This document shows, in pieces, positions 55,044-63,999 of a DNA stretch of 64,000 nt. Numbering within the stretch: position 1 is the first letter of the stretch; every line of letters starts with the position of its first letter. Position numbers and translations under genes: made by a program. This DNA comes from Streptomyces regalis (lineage in GTDB: Bacteria > Actinomycetota > Actinomycetes > Streptomycetales > Streptomycetaceae): assembly GCF_001509475.1 (NCBI RefSeq), contig NZ_LLZG01000165.1, positions 1 to 64,000 on the forward strand, written 5' to 3'. Under the pieces are notes generated by a model. That model saw only the letters and a program-made list of their open reading frames with translations, was not told the origin of the DNA and did not search any database.

Positions 55044-56678
55044 TTGGTTGTGCTACGGAACATCGTCCAGTCGGACACATGTGTGCCGCTCGGCATGTAC
55101 CGCCGCGTTTCAATGGACAAGACCCTCAAGGGCGTTGCATCGACATGGCGTGAGGTTGAGGAGCAGGTCAAGGAGCAGGACGAGGCAATCCGCCATCTCG
55201 TCGCCACCGATCCCGAGCTTCAGCGCCGTGGCGGGGTCCTCGTCCGCGACTACTGCGACAACGACACACCGGCATCAGACCCGTTCATCGTTCGCGACGA
55301 CTTCGAGGCACTGCTTCGTGATCTCGAAGCGGGAGTGATTCACGGCGTCGTCTTCCTCCACTCCGACCGCCTGGCCCGCCTCGTCTACGACGCTGCCCGC
55401 ATCTGCCGCGTCTTCGAGATGAACCCGGACTACATCGGGCGATCAGTCGAGGGAAGTGTCGACCTCTCGACCGTGGAAGGCCGAGGCATGTTCGTCATGC
55501 AGGCCACCATGGGCAACATGGAGATCGGCAACATCAAGCGCCGAACCAAACGAACCAACGGCCGGATTGCCCGCAAGGGCGCTATGCACAGCGCTCCCCG
55601 GGCGTTTGGCTGGGGAGACGACAGGAAGACCCTGCACGAGACGGAGGCTCCGTTCCTGCTCAAGCACGTTCGAGCCGTGCCCGGGGGTCTCAAGGTCGGA
55701 ACCTTCCGCACGCGACTCGTTGAGTTCGGATACACCCCGCAGCTCCAGAAGAACTCCCGTAGCGAAGGCCGGCGAGAGGTGCAACACAGTGTTGCCGAGG
55801 AGATCCTGACGAACCCTCGCAACGCCGGATTTCGCATCTACGTGCCGCAAGACGTACGCCGTTCCTCCGGCCGTCTGTGGCTGCCGGACTTCATCGTGAA
55901 CGACCCCGAGGGCAACCCCGTCATGGGGGACTGGGAGCGTATTTGCTCCGTTGACGAGTTCTGGGCGTGCGTCAACGAGATCAAGCGGCGTAAGGACGAC
56001 CGCAAGGAGGGGACCCAGACCGAGGTCCATGACACCAATGTGAAGTATTTCCTCTCAGGTATCGCACGGTGCGGGAAGTGCCTCTCTCCCATGTGGTCGA
56101 ACCCCTACACACCTGGCACCAGCTCCTACGAGAAGTGGGGTTTTCGGTATGCCTGCCTGACGAACCAAGGCGGCTGCGGGGGTGTCACCCGGTGCGGTCC
56201 TCCCGTCGACGACCTCGTTGAGGAAGCCTTCCTCACAGGTACCCGCCAGGGACTTGGTGAGGCCGTCGAGAAGGCGGCTGAGGAGGTTGACGAGACCATT
56301 CATGATGCGCGGCTAAGCGAGATCAACGACGAGATCGATCAGGTGAATGAGCGTCGCAAGGCTAGGCGTATCTCCATGTCCAAAGCCCTCGACCTTATTG
56401 AGGAGTTGGAACAGGAACGTGATCAACTCAAGAAGAAAAAGGGAAACCTTTCCCAACAGAAGAAGAAGAGAGAGCTCCTTTCTCCAGACGCACTAGGAGA
56501 ATGGCCGACACTCTCAATGGCGGAGAAGCGGGCTCGCCTCACACAGAGCATCAAGTCAGTCATCATCCACCCCATGGGCAGGGGTAAGAGGTTTGACCCC
56601 GAGTTCATTGAGATCGTCTGGCGCGAGGAAGACGACGAGGGAACTGGCGCGACCAAGGCCGCAGCGACCGCAGAATAA
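55044..56678 (+). CDS. int: Large serine recombinase (integrase)
   Basis: A 544-residue integrase; TTG start with GGAG at 55032-55035, a GTG two codons on is an alternative. The resolvase domain has the nucleophilic S23 in YRRVSMDK and R108/R112 in SDRLAR, with GRGMFVMQATMGNMEIGNIKRRTKR as the long E helix. The recombinase domain follows (LTNPRNAGFRIYV), then a zinc ribbon with C343, C346, C371 and C378/C384, and a coiled coil (about 395-475) that controls directionality. Complete and probably active. It sits next to the interrupted ahpC end, so attL is directly upstream. Confidence 0.95.
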   Translation: MVVLRNIVQSDTCVPLGMYRRVSMDKTLKGVASTWREVEEQVKEQDEAIRHLVATDPELQRRGGVLVRDYCDNDTPASDPFIVRDDFEALLRDLEAGVIHGVVFLHSDRLARLVYDAARICRVFEMNPDYIGRSVEGSVDLSTVEGRGMFVMQATMGNMEIGNIKRRTKRTNGRIARKGAMHSAPRAFGWGDDRKTLHETEAPFLLKHVRAVPGGLKVGTFRTRLVEFGYTPQLQKNSRSEGRREVQHSVAEEILTNPRNAGFRIYVPQDVRRSSGRLWLPDFIVNDPEGNPVMGDWERICSVDEFWACVNEIKRRKDDRKEGTQTEVHDTNVKYFLSGIARCGKCLSPMWSNPYTPGTSSYEKWGFRYACLTNQGGCGGVTRCGPPVDDLVEEAFLTGTRQGLGEAVEKAAEEVDETIHDARLSEINDEIDQVNERRKARRISMSKALDLIEELEQERDQLKKKKGNLSQQKKKRELLSPDALGEWPTLSMAEKRARLTQSIKSVIIHPMGRGKRFDPEFIEIVWREEDDEGTGATKAAATAE

Positions 56679-56682
56679 CGAG

Positions 56683-56712
56683 AAGCCCTCCCTCACTTGG
56701 GGGGAGGGCCTT
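56683..56712. terminator. Terminator after the integrase gene
   Basis: GCCCTCCC (56685-56692) pairs with GGGAGGGC (56702-56709), with AAG/CTT at the base of the stem after one bulged base and a 9-nt loop. It lies directly after the integrase stop codon. Confidence 0.65.
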
Positions 56713-56854
56713 GCCCCTTATTCGTTTGGGGCTTGAGGCCCCATGTCCTCATCACCTTCGCGCGCCACTTCTCACTCCGCTGGGGCATCTTGGCCAACTC
56801 GCGCGCCAGCCATTCCTCCTTCGTCAAGGAAGCCCCCCATATCCCACGCGATAA

Positions 56855-58342
56855 TCACGCGGCATACTTCCACCCCTCGGCGATCATGTCTCTTCTGATA
56901 TCGCGGAGGCTGGCTAGGTCTTCGGCGATGCCGTACGCGAAGTCTGCTTCCGCCGGGGAGTGTCCGGAGCCCACATATCGCCATGCAGAGTCAGTGACGG
57001 TTTCTCGGTCTTCCAGGGCCAGCAGGCCGCCGCCTTGATAGTCCGCCCGCACGGCGCGGAGTGCTCCGTAAGTGGTGGAGTACTGGCGGGATTTGGTGAG
57101 GACATGGCCCCGGTAGCCGAGCGTGTGAGCCCAGGCCCGCAGGTTGAGCGCCTCCAGCTCCACCAGGCCGCCCAGGCGCCAGCAGGCAGCCATGAGGGCG
57201 CGCAGGTGGGGGCTTACCGGAGCCAGGCGGATGCTGTCGAAGTCTTGTATGCGGTAGTCGATTCCGCCCGCGTCGCCGACGCTCTTGGAGACGTATTTAG
57301 CGACGTAGGCCGCAACGGCATTATCGGTCACCGCCGAGGATTCGGTGAATGCATCGCTGCGGATGGGGTGAACGTCGATCTGTTTTCCACACTTGATGAC
57401 CCGTTCACCTGTGGCCGGGGAATATGGCGTATGTACCTCTACTTGTTCAGCAGCCGACCTCACGGCGCCTTCAAGGAGTTCTGTCGTGGCCCACAGTGGC
57501 GGGGGCGATGACGGGCCGTCGGGACCGTCGAGCCGGATCACCGCGTGGAAGTGAACAGCCCCCCGCCTTTGGTATTCGGCGACTTTCGCGAAGGACACCG
57601 TCAGGTGTTCGCGCAAGCGGGTTTGTGTGATTCCTACGGCAGTCGCCAGATGCCGCCTGAGCATGTGGCAATAGCGGTTCCACAGTGAGCCGGCGGAAGC
57701 GTGCCACAGGACGTGTCCGGCGTAGTCGTAGCAGTCCGGGCAGAGCGGCTGACCCACCAAGGAATCGGTGTCGGCGTGCTGGTGGCCGCAGCCGAGAGGC
57801 CGCCCGTGTTCGCAGGTACCGCCGTCTCGTCGAGGGCGGCACAGGGACCGGTCAGGACCGCTCGCACGGTGCACGGCGCCGAACGAGGGGGCGGTGAGGG
57901 TGACGAAGAGCCGGGGGTGGCGCTGCACGCCGTCTGTGACGCCCTTGCCGCCCAGGAGGCCGGAGCGGACCAGTTGGAACGTGTCGCCCGCGTGGAGGTA
58001 GGAGCACGGTTCGCAGCGCGTCTCTCGCCGGTTGCGGCAGCGCACCGGCATACGGCCGCCGGGTTCGTCGCTGGTGGAGTAGCGACGCAGCATCTCGCCG
58101 GTGACCGCGTCACGGGTGGTGGTGTGTCCAGCGAGGTAGATCGGGTGGGCACACCCGCCTATAGATTTGATCTGTTCGAGCCAGCGCGAGAATCCGGGCT
58201 CATGGACGAGCCGGATAAGATCGCGTTCGGTGGGAGAAAGAAGGCGCAGACGCTCAGCCTCATCGAGCACTGAGCGCCGCGCCTCATCCGATATCGGATG
58301 CACGGGAGGCCCCCTTTCGCGAGGGATAGTCGCGGCGGTCAA
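56855..58342 (-). CDS. repSA: RepSA-type replication initiator
   Basis: A 495-residue rolling-circle initiator of the pSAM2 type that lets the excised element replicate. Motifs: Cys-rich N-terminal part (RCRNRRETRCEPCS, CPDCYDY) likely binding zinc, LFVTLT strand, the HUH motif GAVHFHAVIRLDG (His264, His266) and YVAKYVSK (346-353) with the catalytic Tyr. The C-terminal segment carries LTKSRQYSTTYGALR and WRYVGSG. Complete. No origin sequence could be assigned; it should lie in or near the gene. Confidence 0.93.
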   Translation of the reverse strand: MTAATIPRERGPPVHPISDEARRSVLDEAERLRLLSPTERDLIRLVHEPGFSRWLEQIKSIGGCAHPIYLAGHTTTRDAVTGEMLRRYSTSDEPGGRMPVRCRNRRETRCEPCSYLHAGDTFQLVRSGLLGGKGVTDGVQRHPRLFVTLTAPSFGAVHRASGPDRSLCRPRRDGGTCEHGRPLGCGHQHADTDSLVGQPLCPDCYDYAGHVLWHASAGSLWNRYCHMLRRHLATAVGITQTRLREHLTVSFAKVAEYQRRGAVHFHAVIRLDGPDGPSSPPPLWATTELLEGAVRSAAEQVEVHTPYSPATGERVIKCGKQIDVHPIRSDAFTESSAVTDNAVAAYVAKYVSKSVGDAGGIDYRIQDFDSIRLAPVSPHLRALMAACWRLGGLVELEALNLRAWAHTLGYRGHVLTKSRQYSTTYGALRAVRADYQGGGLLALEDRETVTDSAWRYVGSGHSPAEADFAYGIAEDLASLRDIRRDMIAEGWKYAA

Positions 58343-58425
58343 TTGGTCTACGCCTGCTCTGGCTTGTTTCAGCTATGAATGCGACTTGGCTTTGATCAGC
58401 CAGAAGGAAAGTGGGGCGGTGTGGG

Positions 58426-58770
58426 CTACCAACCCGTTTCCTTCAAATAGTGGCCGTTGACCCAGCCCTTCTTGCCCTTATTGGGGCCACTTCCGACCTT
58501 TCCGTAGAACCAGACGAAATCCTTTGTCATGCAAGAGTCGTTGAATCGGGTTCCCTTGGACAGGATCCCGAGTGACTTGTACTTCTTTCCGGGGCCGGTG
58601 CGGAGGTTCACGGCTTCCGTCGTTTTGCTCGGGATATGGGAAGTCGGAATGCAACCCTTCGGCAGGGGGGCAGCCGAAGCGGCCGGGGCGGTGGTGATAC
58701 CGGCCCCGAGGACGCTCAATCCGAGGGCGGTTACTGCGAGTGAACGGGCGACGTTCTGGCGGAGCTTCAT
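58426..58770 (-). CDS. Small secreted SH3-like protein (paralogue 1)
   Basis: A 114-residue protein; start at ATG 58768-58770 with GAGGAG upstream. Signal peptide VARSLAVTALGLSVLGAGITTAPAASA is followed by a bacterial SH3 domain of the SH3b type: TTEAVNLRTGPGKKYKSLGILSKGTRFNDSC...WFYGKV...KGKKGWVNGHYL. SH3b domains bind peptidoglycan or mediate surface contacts. It is cargo in the AICE, next to a paralogue; a role in mating contact or surface exclusion is inference. Confidence 0.85.
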   Translation of the reverse strand: MKLRQNVARSLAVTALGLSVLGAGITTAPAASAAPLPKGCIPTSHIPSKTTEAVNLRTGPGKKYKSLGILSKGTRFNDSCMTKDFVWFYGKVGSGPNKGKKGWVNGHYLKETGW

Positions 58771-58878
58771 TTGTTTTCTCCTCTGAGAGAGTTTTGAGGC
58801 AACCTCTTGCCACCTCACTGCTTCCTTTTCCGGCGCCAGCCGAAAAGGAGGTGAATAGGACCGCGCGGGCTGCCCCTT

Positions 58879-59220
58879 TTAGTTCCAGCCAACGTAATCG
58901 GTCTTGACCCAGCCCCATTTTCCGTTGTTCGGCCCGCTCGTAACCTTGCCATAACTCCAGGAATGATTCTTGTCGCAGTACTCAGTAAATCGAGCGCCCT
59001 TGTACAGAATTCCGAGAGAGGTGTATTTCTTTCCGGGGCCGCTACGCAGGTTTACATCGCTGGTAATTTCCATCTTCTGCGGCCAAGCCCATTCCCAGGT
59101 GCACGACTTGGGCAGCGATGCAGCCGAAGCGGCCGGAGCGGTGAGCACGGCTCCGCCAACGATCACAGCCGTGGTCGCGGCAGCAGCGGAAATGCGGACG
59201 AGGGTCTGACGGATCTGCAT
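58879..59220 (-). CDS. Small secreted SH3-like protein (paralogue 2)
   Basis: A 113-residue protein; start at ATG 59218-59220 with AAAGGAG ahead. Signal peptide ISAAAATTAVIVGGAVLTAPAASA, then an SH3b domain SDVNLRSGPGKKYTSLGILYKGARFTEYC...WSYGKVTSGPNNGKWGWVKTDYVGWN. It shares the NLR-GPGKKY-SLGIL-KG-RF signature with the preceding paralogue, showing tandem duplication. Lies just beyond the transfer operon on the same strand. Confidence 0.85.
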   Translation of the reverse strand: MQIRQTLVRISAAAATTAVIVGGAVLTAPAASAASLPKSCTWEWAWPQKMEITSDVNLRSGPGKKYTSLGILYKGARFTEYCDKNHSWSYGKVTSGPNNGKWGWVKTDYVGWN

Positions 59221-59285
59221 TGCATTTTCTCCTTTGTGAGAGTTTCGATGCGGCCTTGCGCCGCTCCTTGGATCCTTTTCCGGGG

Positions 59286-59477
59286 TCAGCCGAAAAAGAG
59301 GCTTCCGATGGCTTGCACGATTGCCCACACCGGATAGGAGAAAGGCGTACCAGCCAGGAGGAATCCGAACAGCGCGATCAACGTTGCCTGATACGCCCGG
59401 ATTTCCCGTGACCGCGCGGTCAGGACGACGTACAGGAACAGGAATGAGTCGATGACCCAGATATGTGTCTGTGTCAT
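59286..59477 (-). CDS. Small two-TM membrane protein of the transfer operon
   Basis: A 63-residue protein with two hydrophobic segments (WVIDSFLFLYVVLTA and ATLIALFGFLLAGTPFSYPVWAIVQAIG). Its start overlaps the traSA stop by 4 nt (ATGA), so it is translationally coupled. Size and position match the SpdD-type spread proteins that aid intramycelial DNA spread in pSAM2-like elements. Confidence 0.7.
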   Translation of the reverse strand: MTQTHIWVIDSFLFLYVVLTARSREIRAYQATLIALFGFLLAGTPFSYPVWAIVQAIGSLFFG

Positions 59478-60811
59478 GCCACTGCTCCCTCTTTCTCGAA
59501 TGTCACGGGGTCGGGTTGGGTCAGGAACGGGTCCTGCGGCGGATCACTCCGGCCGATCTCGGCCGCGTCGTCGGTGTTGACCAGGCGGGAGCGGGCGCGC
59601 ATCCACCGGCCGCCCATGGCGACGACCGCCACGCCTTGCTCGTCCTCGGTGATGTTCTGCGCGGTGACCACGGCGTCAGGGTCGAGGTCGCCCAAGGTCA
59701 TCTCGGCCGACGCCGCGTCATGGGCGCGGTGGGCGACGCGTCCGCCGAGCTGGGCACGCAGCGCGGTCACGCGGGGGCCAAGGTCGGAGCCGACCCGTTG
59801 CCCGGCGAGGACGAGGTGGACGCCGAGCGCCGCGCCGAGCTGGGCGATGCGCAGCAGCAGGGTTCCGCACTGCTCCGCCTCATCCCGCGATTCGCGGGAG
59901 CCGTCCGTCAGGTACAGCTCTGCCAGTTCGTCGACGATCACGACCAGGGGCACCGGCCGCTGCTCCTCGCGCAGCTCCCAGATGGACCGCTTGCCCCAGG
60001 AGCGGCACCACCGCATCCGCGCCTGGATCTCATCGACCACCCCGGACAGCACGCCGAGCGCCTGTGTGCGGTCGGTCGCCAGCGCGGAGAGCCGCCCGCC
60101 GAACAGGCCAAGCTCCATGCCGCCCTTGCAGTCGATGCCGACCAGGGCGACCCGCTGAGGCGCCAGCGCGAGGACCAGAGCCGCCAGAAGCGAGGACTTC
60201 CCGGACTGTGTGGCCCCCGTGATCAGCCAGTGCGGAGTGCGCCGCAGGTCGATCTGCCACGGGCCGCCGTCCTCGAAAACGCCCACGTCAGCCGACATGA
60301 GCACGTGAGCCGGCGCACGCACCGAAGGGGCGTCATCGGCCAGCGGATCCCTGGCCGTGACCTCGATGACGACCTGTCCCCGACGAGGCGAGGTGACCCG
60401 CACGCTGTGCACGCGCCAGGTGTGTTCCATGGCACGGGCCGCCGCGTAGAACGGCGCCGGAGTCTGCCCCGGATGCAGCAGCACCCTCAGCGTCAGCCCC
60501 GTTGCCGTGGGCACCGGCCAGGACAGGCGGGGAGGCTTCGGCTTGAGTGCCTGCCCCTGCACCACGAGGTCACGGCCGATCACCCGACGGTTCGGCGACA
60601 TGCTCACGGACAGGCCGTTGAGGTAGGCCAGCCGCCGCCAGGTCGTCACGATCCGCAATGCGGTTCCGGGGTAGCCCACCAGCCACCAGCGCCATGGCCA
60701 CCGCCGCACCGGGACTCCCCGCGCTTCCAGACGCGGTTCCCACCACTTCTGAGTGAGCACGCCCACGATCAGGAGCGCGGTCAGGATCCACACCACCAGG
60801 GAGGCGGGCAT
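59474..60811 (-). CDS. traSA: FtsK/SpoIIIE-like DNA translocase for conjugation
   Basis: A 445-residue membrane-associated ATPase that moves double-stranded DNA between hyphae. One N-terminal TM segment (LVVWILTALLIVGVL) precedes the motor: Walker A GATQSGKSS at 199-207, GIDCKGGMELG, Walker B VVIVDELAE at 290-298 and VHLVLAGQRVGSDLGPRVTALRAQLGGRVAHRA. The C-terminal part includes ITEDEQGVAVVAMGGRWMRARS. Length and order fit TraSA/TraB proteins of AICEs. It overlaps both neighbouring genes by a few nt. Confidence 0.93.
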   Translation of the reverse strand: MPASLVVWILTALLIVGVLTQKWWEPRLEARGVPVRRWPWRWWLVGYPGTALRIVTTWRRLAYLNGLSVSMSPNRRVIGRDLVVQGQALKPKPPRLSWPVPTATGLTLRVLLHPGQTPAPFYAAARAMEHTWRVHSVRVTSPRRGQVVIEVTARDPLADDAPSVRAPAHVLMSADVGVFEDGGPWQIDLRRTPHWLITGATQSGKSSLLAALVLALAPQRVALVGIDCKGGMELGLFGGRLSALATDRTQALGVLSGVVDEIQARMRWCRSWGKRSIWELREEQRPVPLVVIVDELAELYLTDGSRESRDEAEQCGTLLLRIAQLGAALGVHLVLAGQRVGSDLGPRVTALRAQLGGRVAHRAHDAASAEMTLGDLDPDAVVTAQNITEDEQGVAVVAMGGRWMRARSRLVNTDDAAEIGRSDPPQDPFLTQPDPVTFEKEGAVA

Positions 60812-61275
60812 CAGTTGTCACCGTCCTCGGTGTCCGGCGCCTTGGTGCGCGCCAGCACGAGCCGGGCGCGCATCATGGCCGTCTCCGCGTGACGGGCTGT
60901 CAGGGAGAGGAGGAACCGGATGGTGGTGATGTCGTCGGACGTGGTCAGCAGCGCCTCGGTACCCGCGAGCGTCCGCAGATCCCGCAGGAGCGAGCCGAAG
61001 TGACCGTCTACGCAGAACACTGGATCGTCGTCCGTACCAGGCACGTCCGCGTCATCCAAACCGGCGGCCGCCCGCATCTCTTGGGCCATCCGTTCGGCAT
61101 CCTCGGCAAGCGCCAGGGCGCACGGTTCCTTGCAGGCGAACACCTGTGACTCGTCAGCAGGATTGAGGCCCACCGACACGGACGTGATCCGTGCGTCAAG
61201 GAAGTTCGCGCCGCACACCACGCAGGCCATGCCGTCGCCCTTGGGGCCGCTGATGTTCCAGAAATAGCGCGGCAT
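60811..61275 (-). CDS. AICE transfer-operon protein of unknown function
   Basis: A 154-residue protein immediately upstream of traSA with overlapping ends. It has Cys residues in MACVVCGANFLDA and VFACKEPCALAL that may bind metal, an acidic central part (GLDDADVPGTDDDPVFCVDG) and a helical tail (ITTIRFLLSLTARHAETAMMRARLVLAR). Similar genes precede traSA in pSAM2-like elements, without known role. No signal peptide. Confidence 0.75.
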   Translation of the reverse strand: MPRYFWNISGPKGDGMACVVCGANFLDARITSVSVGLNPADESQVFACKEPCALALAEDAERMAQEMRAAAGLDDADVPGTDDDPVFCVDGHFGSLLRDLRTLAGTEALLTTSDDITTIRFLLSLTARHAETAMMRARLVLARTKAPDTEDGDN

Positions 61276-61646
61276 CAGGAATCACCAGCCGACTTCCCTC
61301 GCGGCCCAGCCGCCGGAGCGGAGCCGCCACCGGAGCCTGTTACGGGCGTGATCGAGTCAGCCCGGTAAGTTGTACCGGTCCGGCCCTCCAGCGCCCAGTC
61401 ACGAGCCCACAGGTTCGTGACCTTGACCTCTCCGCCCTCCGTGAGGCCCTGCGGCTGACCACTGGTCGTTACGTGGATCTCTTCCAGCCTCCGCCGTTCC
61501 TGCTGGCGTACGACCAGGCCCGTGATCCACAGCGGGTTTCCCTCACGGTCCCTGCGCTGATCACCTTCGAGCGTCGTACGCGGTTCCGGAGCGATCAGGC
61601 AGCGGATCACGCCCAGCCGTCCGACATCAATCGGCTTGTCTTCCAA
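61275..61646 (-). CDS. First gene of the transfer operon, unknown function
   Basis: A 123-residue protein. It begins DKPIDVGRLGVIRCLIAPEPRTTLEGDQRRDREGNPLWITGLVVRQ, a beta-rich segment found in AICE regulatory proteins, includes EGGEVKVTNLWARDWALEGRTGTTYRADSITPV, and ends Gly/Pro-rich. The last codon overlaps the next gene. It is the promoter-proximal gene, under the operators at 61684-61802; it may be a small DNA-binding or processing factor. Confidence 0.75.
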   Translation of the reverse strand: MEDKPIDVGRLGVIRCLIAPEPRTTLEGDQRRDREGNPLWITGLVVRQQERRRLEEIHVTTSGQPQGLTEGGEVKVTNLWARDWALEGRTGTTYRADSITPVTGSGGGSAPAAGPRGKSAGDS

Positions 61647-61683
61647 GGGGGTTCACCTCATCCCACAACACACACACCCGGCC

Positions 61684-61699
61684 ACTCATCCGGATGAGT
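61684..61699. promoter_or_regulatory. Operator 1 for the GntR repressor
   Basis: ACTCATCCGGATGAGT, a perfect 16-bp palindrome, 38 bp upstream of the transfer operon's first gene. It is the most symmetrical of three related sites and presumably shuts the transfer operon. Confidence 0.75.
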
Positions 61700-61740
61700 T
61701 GGAGCGATCATCATCACCCGACACCGGAATCACGTCAACC

Positions 61741-61756
61741 ACTTATCCGGATGAGT
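61741..61756. promoter_or_regulatory. Operator 2 for the GntR repressor
   Basis: ACTTATCCGGATGAGT, one base different from operator 1, 57 bp further on, between the two divergent transcripts. Confidence 0.75.
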
Positions 61757-61786
61757 GGTTTCGATCTATACGCCAGGCAGCCAACC

Positions 61787-61802
61787 ACTTATCCTCATGA
61801 GT
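61787..61802. promoter_or_regulatory. Operator 3 for the GntR repressor
   Basis: ACTTATCCTCATGAGT, the most diverged copy, 46 bp after operator 2 and 103 bp before the repressor's start codon; probably autoregulatory. Confidence 0.65.
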
Positions 61803-61904
61803 GCAACGCGCGCCCTACACCACGCCCCACCGACAAGCAACGCGGCACGACGACTCACCCCGCAAACGTCGAGCCCCGTTCAACTACCCAGAAAGACAGC
61901 AGCC

Positions 61905-62696
61905 GTGGCAGAGCGAGAGCCCATCGAACGCGCCCCCTCCATGTACATGCAGCTTGCCCAGCGCATGGCCGACGACATCCGCAACGGCCGTTACCAGGCC
62001 GGTGAGGTGCTGCCGTCCGAGACTCAGATGGTCGAGATGTACGGGGTCGGCAAGCACACCGCGCGTTCTGCCGTGGCCGAGCTGCGCCGCATGGGACTGG
62101 TCGAGTCCAAGCAGGGCAAGGGCAGCATCGTGCTTCCTATCGGCGGCGTCCTCCCCGCCACCCGCGTTGAACGGTCCATCCAGCGGACGACGAAGGGGAG
62201 TTGGCGTCTGCCGGAGACGAAGGAGACTGGGGCGCCCGCCGTCAGCAGGAGCACGCTGGACGGCCCGCCGGCAGCTCTGTTGGACCAGCAGGACCAGGAC
62301 GCGATCAACGTCGACCGCATGCTGTACGACCCGGCGACCGGCGCCCGGATGGCTCACCGTGTGCTGATCCCGCTTGCAACCGCCGCCGACGTGCCCACTC
62401 TCGCCGAGCAGCCCGACGCCGAGGTAGCCGACCTTTACCGGCAGCTTGCCGAGGCCGGACTCAGCCTGTCGTTCACCGAGCACGTCACCGCCCGCACCCC
62501 CTACCCGGACGAGCGCGCCGCCCTCGGCCTCAACGACGCCAGCCCCCTCCTGATCAGCTACCGCGTGACCGCCGACGCCGACCAGGACCGCCCCCTTCTG
62601 TGTGAGGAGCTCAAGGCACCCGCCGCCACCTGTCAGCTCACTTTCCCCGTGACACCGACCAAGGCAGCCGCCAAGCGCCCCACCGGCCGGAAGTGA
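61905..62696 (+). CDS. GntR-family (KorSA-like) transfer repressor
   Basis: I take GTG 61905, which gives 263 residues starting AEREPIERAPSMYMQLAQRMADDI; a longer frame upstream runs through the operators and is unlikely. The winged helix is PSMYMQLAQRMADDIRNGRYQAGEVLPSETQMVEMYGVGKHTARSAVAELRRMGLVESKQGKGSIV. The C-terminal half is an UTRA-like ligand domain (VDRMLYDPATGARMAHRVLIPLATA...LSFTEHVTARTPYPDERAALGL). KorSA in pSAM2 represses pra and transfer; the three ACTTATCC-type operators upstream support the same circuit here. Confidence 0.9.
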   Translation: MAEREPIERAPSMYMQLAQRMADDIRNGRYQAGEVLPSETQMVEMYGVGKHTARSAVAELRRMGLVESKQGKGSIVLPIGGVLPATRVERSIQRTTKGSWRLPETKETGAPAVSRSTLDGPPAALLDQQDQDAINVDRMLYDPATGARMAHRVLIPLATAADVPTLAEQPDAEVADLYRQLAEAGLSLSFTEHVTARTPYPDERAALGLNDASPLLISYRVTADADQDRPLLCEELKAPAATCQLTFPVTPTKAAAKRPTGRK

Positions 62697-63402
62697 CCCT
62701 CACCGGGGTAACCAAACCCCTCAGAAGGAACCCGGCCACCGCCCACATCAGAGAAAGGATGGATGAATGATTCCCATTGAGATCGTTTCATCTTGAATCA
62801 GCTCGCGCTATCCGCGGCATGGGCGGACGGGTTGTCCTTGCGAAAACCATTGGTGCCCGGCTTGCTCCTCCGATGGACTGACGTCCCGCCGTGAGTCTGC
62901 TGTGTGACGGAGGTACTGGTTGTGACGGAATATGACGTGCTTGCCGAGGTGTACGAATGGCTCATCTCGGATGCAAAGTTGCCTCCCGCCGAGTTCGCTG
63001 CGTCGTTCGATGACGTCCTCAGTCTCCTGCCGTCGAACGCTCACGTCCTCGACTGTTCGTGCGGAACAGGACAGTTGGCGGTTGGCCTCGCCGGTCGTGG
63101 CATGCAGGTTGTCGCAACTGACCCCAGCGAAGCGATGGTTCGCCGGACTACAGAGCTGTCTGAGGAGTTCGGGGCCTCCGTCCGGGCCGTGCGGGCGAAC
63201 TGGGAAGAGTTGCCCGATCATTTCGAGGACGACACGTTCGACATGGTGTTCTGCGTTGGCAACTCGCTTCACCATGCCGCGGGCGCGACAGGCAGGGGTG
63301 CTGCTCTGGAGTCGATGTCACGGCTTCTGCGCCCTGGCGGGCGCTTGGTGCTCACATCCCGCACTTGGGAACTCGTGAGGGCCAGAGGTTCCCGGCTGGA
63401 CA

Positions 63403-63999
<597 letters not shown>

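Noticed and set aside
62697..62921. Replication origin downstream of the GntR gene
   Set aside because: No iterons or clear hairpin with nick-site consensus; nothing to support an origin.
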